A stretch of DNA of 64,000 nucleotides from Hermodice carunculata (taxonomy: Eukaryota; Annelida; Polychaeta; Eunicida; Amphinomidae): NCBI GenBank assembly GCA_964020975.1, contig OZ026630.1, forward strand, positions 63,053,245 to 63,117,244, given 5' to 3'. The notes under the pieces are model-generated. The model did no database searches, was not told where the DNA came from, and saw only the letters and a list, made by a program, of their open reading frames with translations. Positions 59,732-64,000 of this stretch are shown here, piece after piece; positions within the stretch are counted from its first letter, which is position 1, and each line of letters begins with the position of its first letter. A program made the position numbers and the translations under genes.

Positions 59732-60403
59732 CTACTTCCCATATTTCAGCTTTTCCTCTCCTTCTGGAATCTGAAATTTACCAATGTGCCATTTCCTATT
59801 CTCGTCTGGTTTTTTCCCCAAGGTCATGATTTGGCTTTTATCTGTACTAAATTCTAATCTCAGTTTATTCCCATATTCCCCTACTATGTTCAGCATATCC
59901 TGAAGTTCTTTAGGAGACTCTGCCATAAGCACAATATCGTCTGCAAAGAAAAGACCCGGAATTTTCTGTTCCCCTGCTCTTACTCCTTTGTTACACTCCA
60001 TAAGCTTGTCACCCAAATCTCTAATGTACAATGCAAACAAAAGGGGGGAGAGTACGCATCCCTGTTTTAACCCAATGTTCAGGTGTGCATTTTCAACTTC
60101 CACATCCCCTAAAGTTAATGTGCACTCAACGTCCCTGTACATAGCTTTCAGAATTTGAAGAAAGTTGCCGCCGAAACCAAGACTATTGAGTTTTTCCCAA
60201 AGAGCACTCCTCCATACCCTATCATATGCCTTCCTCACGTCCAAAAAAGCCATGTATACTTTCCGCCGTTTTTGCCTAGCCCATTCCAAAATTTGAGTTA
60301 ATGTAAAAATGTGATCTCCTACTCGCCTACCTGGTCTAAAACCATTCTGAATTTCTCCAAGTAGTCCAAGACGTTCTACTATTTTTCCCATTCTTCTGTA
60401 CAT
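59732..60403 (-). pseudogene. LINE reverse transcriptase, central part
   Basis: A 223-codon open frame with RT motifs in order: NGFRPGRRVGDHIFTL (residues 20-35), AFLDVRKAYDRVW with catalytic Asp55 (52-64), GLKQGCVLSPLLFALYIRDL (111-130), and FFADDIVLMAES with catalytic Asp155-Asp156 (152-163). A K.. LEFSTDKSQIM region follows. All three catalytic Asp are intact. The N-terminal RT part lies upstream (60404-60651) in other frames: KASGTDNI and PKKGSGSELDQCRGIAI can be read there. In intact LINEs this enzyme performs target-primed reverse transcription in the nucleus. Confidence 0.95.
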
Positions 60404-60651
60404 TACTCGACTGAAAATTTACCCCAAGTTTGATGAGATTGCAATACCCCTGCATTGGTCAAGCTCGCTTCCTGAGCCTTTCTTTGGAATATAGGTAATT
60501 CTGAGACTGTTTCATTGTTTTGATACTTGTTTTTCATTAATTATTGCATTAAAAAGAATCTGTAGGCTCTCTTCAATTTCTTCTGGTCCTTTTTTGATGA
60601 ATTCACTTAAAATATTATCTGTGCCCGAAGCCTTCCCAAGACGCATACCCT

Positions 60652-61818
60652 CTATTGCCATTTAACCTCAATGTTATTTATTCTATGGCATAGTTCAGGA
60701 TCCCATTGATCCTGTCTGTATTCTGCATGGGTCTGAGGTACAACACCCTGCCCCCAGCGTGGATCATTTATTTTATCCCAGTGATCTTTAAGAGCTTCTT
60801 GAATGTCTTCCTTGACATCTGTTTTCTTCCCCTTATGTGTAATCTCTTGTGCTTTCTTTCTCTTATTTCTGTTAACTTGTCTCCAGAAAATAGTTGAGCC
60901 CTCCCTTCCACTTTCCATTATTTTCTGTGTCATCTGTTCGTTATTTTTTGCTCTTCTTTTTGCTTTCATGTCTGTTACATTTTTCCTACATTCCAAATAT
61001 AGCCTTTTTGCTGTTTCTATTTCATCTTCCGATAGTCTGTTTTTCCTTGCCAATCTCCATGCTTTATTTTTTGCCTTTCTTTGATTTATTGCACCTTTAA
61101 GCTCTCGGTCTATTCTGTATCCTAGTTTTTCAATTGGTACCCTCTTTCGGCCTATCTTTTCATGTGCCACTTTAAGAATTTTTCTAGTCAAGTCATCACT
61201 CATTTGTTGCACGCCACCTTCTGCTTCCCATTTTGTTTTCCATTCTGCAAGTTCAACTTGGAGTCTTTCCCGGTAACCTTCCCAATCTGAATCCTTGTTT
61301 ATGTTCCACACCCATTTAGATCCCGCGCTGTCACGTTTTCGGACATCCATGTTTAAAGTTAAAGTCATCCAGTTATGGTCACTCCCGATGTCCAGTCTCC
61401 CTTCCTCATCTATTTCACACTTTTGAATCATGCCGAAAATGTCGTTGTCTACCAAAATGTAATCTATTATTGTCTGTCTTTGCCCTGACGCCCATGTCCA
61501 CTTCCCTCTGCACTGAACATCTCTGTTTGTTATTCGTAGCCCATAGTCCCTGGTAAAATTTAGAAGCCTTGTTCCATTTCTGTTGATTTCTCTGTCCCCT
61601 CCTTGAATCCCTTCCCACCCATTTCCGATGTGTCCATTAAAGTCCCCTGCAATGAAAACCTTGTATCCTTGTTGCTGTATGTCACTTGTCATCATCCTAA
61701 CCCTGTCATATATTTGGTCATTCCATTCGTTCAGTCCCTCCCGTCCGACATATACCACACCTATTGCTACTTTATTTCCCCTTGATTCAATGCCAATCCA
61801 TTGAGTTTCATTTTTCAC
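60652..61818 (-). pseudogene. LINE endonuclease and linker
   Basis: A 388-codon frame. Endonuclease/exonuclease/phosphatase-fold motifs are VFIAGDFNGHIG (residues 54-65; D59 and N61 in the active site), TIIDYILV (116-123) and GSDHNWM (145-151; D147, H148 at the catalytic end). These cut the target strand that primes reverse transcription. Residues ~160-388 form a Lys/Arg/Glu-rich linker leading to the RT. The N-terminal ~40-50 residues of the domain are outside this frame. The codon taken as start is an internal ATG. Confidence 0.95.
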
Positions 61819-61889
61819 TTCACTGTCATCCTCCCAATGGTCTTCCCCATGTGTCTGTCTCGGTCATGGCCATAATGTTGGGAAGGTAA

Positions 61890-64000
61890 ACGAGTCATAT
61901 TCACGCAAAGATTATTGGACCAAGATGCTAAATTTTCACGATATGTTCACAAAAAGCCTTCAATCAAACAAATCTAGACACAGATAAAGGCAGGAGTGAA
62001 AAGGTTTATACGTTTGGTGACTGTTAAGTTTAACACAGGCTTAGCTGTATGCAGACCGCATGCCATGATGACGATGTGTTGTTGATCGCTGTCTCTGATG
62101 CGTCAGTTATTGATGTTTTTAAGAAATTTTGTTGTTTTAATTTTATTAAAATGTTTGAATGGAACAAATCTGTATGACAGAACAAGGTAGTAATTAAATT
62201 CATGATTGAAGGCCAGAAAAATAGACGTACATAGCAGAAAATCATGCCCGGGAGCATGCCTGTGTACACTCGCTTGTGTTGCATGGCCCGTGTTGCTTGT
62301 TAAAAAAAAAAGTCACCACACTTAAGATCAGACTCTTTACACCCCTTACGGCATCAAATTTTTCAAGTATATTGCAATAGAAAGTACCCAGAAATATTAA
62401 TCATGCAATTTCTGACCAACACAATGTTCATCACCTGGAATGAATCGCAAAAATAACAGAGCCCATGTTCAATCATGCATGTTGCTTGTTGCGCAAGCGA
62501 GTGAAAAACTGCCTGGTGGCACAGTGTGTGATACCAGAGACTGGCATCTTGCTAGGGCTTAAACAATTTTTGGCCCACAGAACACTTTCATTCCACTTAA
62601 GTTTATCTTCTGTACATGTATCAGTCATGGTTTTCAAGGCAACTACCCCACAGACACCTGCCTGTTAGATTTACTGGACCATATTTGACATAAAATTGCT
62701 AATGTTGTGGGGATGGCAGTACTCAATGTCCAAAATGCATTTGATTGTGCGAATCATAGCTTGTCCAAATCAATATGAAGGCTAAAATTTTTCCACAGGG
62801 AAGCCAGAAACTTTTGTAGTCACTAAAAAGAAGTAAAAAACTTGGACACGGCCCTCATCAGCTGGAGGTCACCTTCACCAAGCAATCTCATTATGGCTTC
62901 CAAAACAAAACTACAAATTGTCCATATGAACAAAATGATACAGTTTATTAACATCATTAAAAACTGGAAATACATGGTAGAGCTGCTGTTGAATTAATCT
63001 CTGAAGGCATGCTTATTGAAAGATATAGAGCAATTGTAAATACTCAAATTTGACCACATACATAAACTTTTCAAGACAGGTGCCCCTCGTTAATGTAATG
63101 CAACCTTATGTTTCAAAGGTACATATTTTTTTTAATTGATCTTTATTGATTTTTCAAACAAATTATGATACATTTATGGGAATACTTCAGTACATGAATA
63201 CCCAACAATCAGACATTACATCAGGTTATTTTACATACTTTTAATGTTGGTTTAAAGCTCTTAATGTTGATAGTGTAGTTGTAAATTTGCTGAACTTGGT
63301 TTATTAGAAGACTTGGCTATGTGAGAGTTGAAGAAGTAATATACATACATACAGTGCACCAGTGGTGCATATACAGAGTCAAGTTATTTTCATTAAATAA
63401 TAATCTAATCTAATGAACTTAAGATACCTGACCAACTGACAGCATGATTTTTGTAGGGGCATATACATTAACAAGAATTAACCTGATTATTAATTCAATA
63501 CAAAGAGAAACTTAACAAACCTACATCTGTAGCCCCATGAACCATTTGAACACTATAAAGTCTGATATTCTAAGAGCAAAGTCCTACTCTGTACCATTCA
63601 CTGAAAAACTGCATGGTTCTAAATTATTATAGCAAATTCATTTGTGAAACGAATATATCATACTCATAAAATTTGAAATTTGAAAGAAAGTTTTAGGCTT
63701 TGTTAGCCTTTACAAAGTCAGGTTGTCAGCGGGGAACCAGTGCTAGACTTGTTTCAGGGACTTTAATCCCCAGACAGGTCATTTTGCAAACTGGCGGCAC
63801 CATGTTAGCATTTCCAATACAAACATCCTGAGCTGATGTGTTACAGAATAAAGTGAATATGATGCTCCTTTGTTTATAGGCCTACTGAAAAAAGTGGCCC
63901 ACATTACATAAATATAATGAAACTACTTTTATAAAGAAAAAGTCTACACCTAACATTCATGATTAGGCCTACCAAAATTGAATATTATGTCATCTATTAG
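61890..64000. other. No gene recognised
   Basis: AT-rich spacer. Frames up to 84 codons exist but show no domain. No MITE end, microsatellite of note or RNA gene seen. Confidence 0.45.

Larger units (their letters stand above)
58441..61885 (-). mobile_element. LINE (non-LTR retrotransposon), near full-length, clade open
   Basis: On the minus strand the order is: apurinic-type endonuclease, reverse transcriptase, C-terminal region with a C-x2-C-x9-H-x4-C knuckle, 3' non-coding region of ~260 bp, and a (ATT)n tail at 58441-58455. The extreme N-terminus is missing. The endonuclease motif MAMTETDTW (about 61845-61870) is still visible, one frame away from the main endonuclease ORF. Three long ORFs are separated by frame changes near 60404-60651 and near 59685-59745, so it is a recent but inactive copy. 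I cannot place the clade from memory alone. Confidence 0.95.

Noticed and set aside
60706-61100. Hydrophobic plus-strand frames resembling membrane segments
   Set aside because: Antisense of the Lys/Arg/Glu-rich linker of the LINE endonuclease ORF.

Overview
The window reads as AT-rich nuclear DNA of an animal, most likely a marine invertebrate. The grounds are many short tacatgtacatgta-type runs, long tri- and tetranucleotide microsatellites, LINE, Penelope-like and DIRS-like retroelement remains, and several families of short repeats with inverted ends. The phylum cannot be fixed from the sequence. No complete host gene, rRNA or CRISPR array was found. The only host-gene candidates are one possible exon (33813-34038), one unassigned open frame (32051-32425) and one CpG-rich promoter-like patch (45697-45905).

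Layout. 0-8.5 kb: a CR1-like LINE tail, an (AAT)n run, two TTAA-flanked MITEs (one carrying a nested pogo-like MITE), a fold-back element and a two-unit tandem repeat. 8.5-11.4 kb: family Z, built of ~147-bp core repeats, a polypurine microsatellite and a terminal hairpin. 11.6-16.2 kb: two copies of family X. 16.9-18.5 kb: a direct repeat and a LINE tail. 19.7-23.4 kb: two head-to-tail Z elements, the first split by a Penelope-like retroelement with a GIY-YIG endonuclease and a hammerhead ribozyme. 23.6-24.7 kb: a ~1.1-kb element with ~170-bp inverted ends around a minisatellite. 27.6-31.5 kb: more Z copies in both orientations. 32.4-41.9 kb: a Y-like fragment, MITEs, fold-backs, an interrupted X copy and a CR1-like LINE tail. 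43-49.7 kb: an (AACT)n array, a pogo-like MITE, the promoter-like patch, two LINE pieces, a small fold-back, a tRNA-like sequence and a Z 3' end. 50.7-53.6 kb: an L1/Tx1-like LINE tail next to a DIRS-like fossil. 54.1-58.1 kb: a 142-bp tandem duplication and two family Y elements with ~510-bp units. 58.4-61.9 kb: the most complete element, a minus-strand LINE with endonuclease, reverse transcriptase and C-terminal zinc-knuckle regions. 61.9-64 kb: nothing recognised.

Nothing here works as an operon or pathway. The window is a record of repeated transposon insertion, with nested events that give relative ages. The most distinctive points are the hammerhead ribozyme in the Penelope-like element, the shared architecture of families X, Y and Z (which resembles Helentron-type non-autonomous elements), and TTAA-flanked MITE families that share a backbone but carry different palindromic cores.
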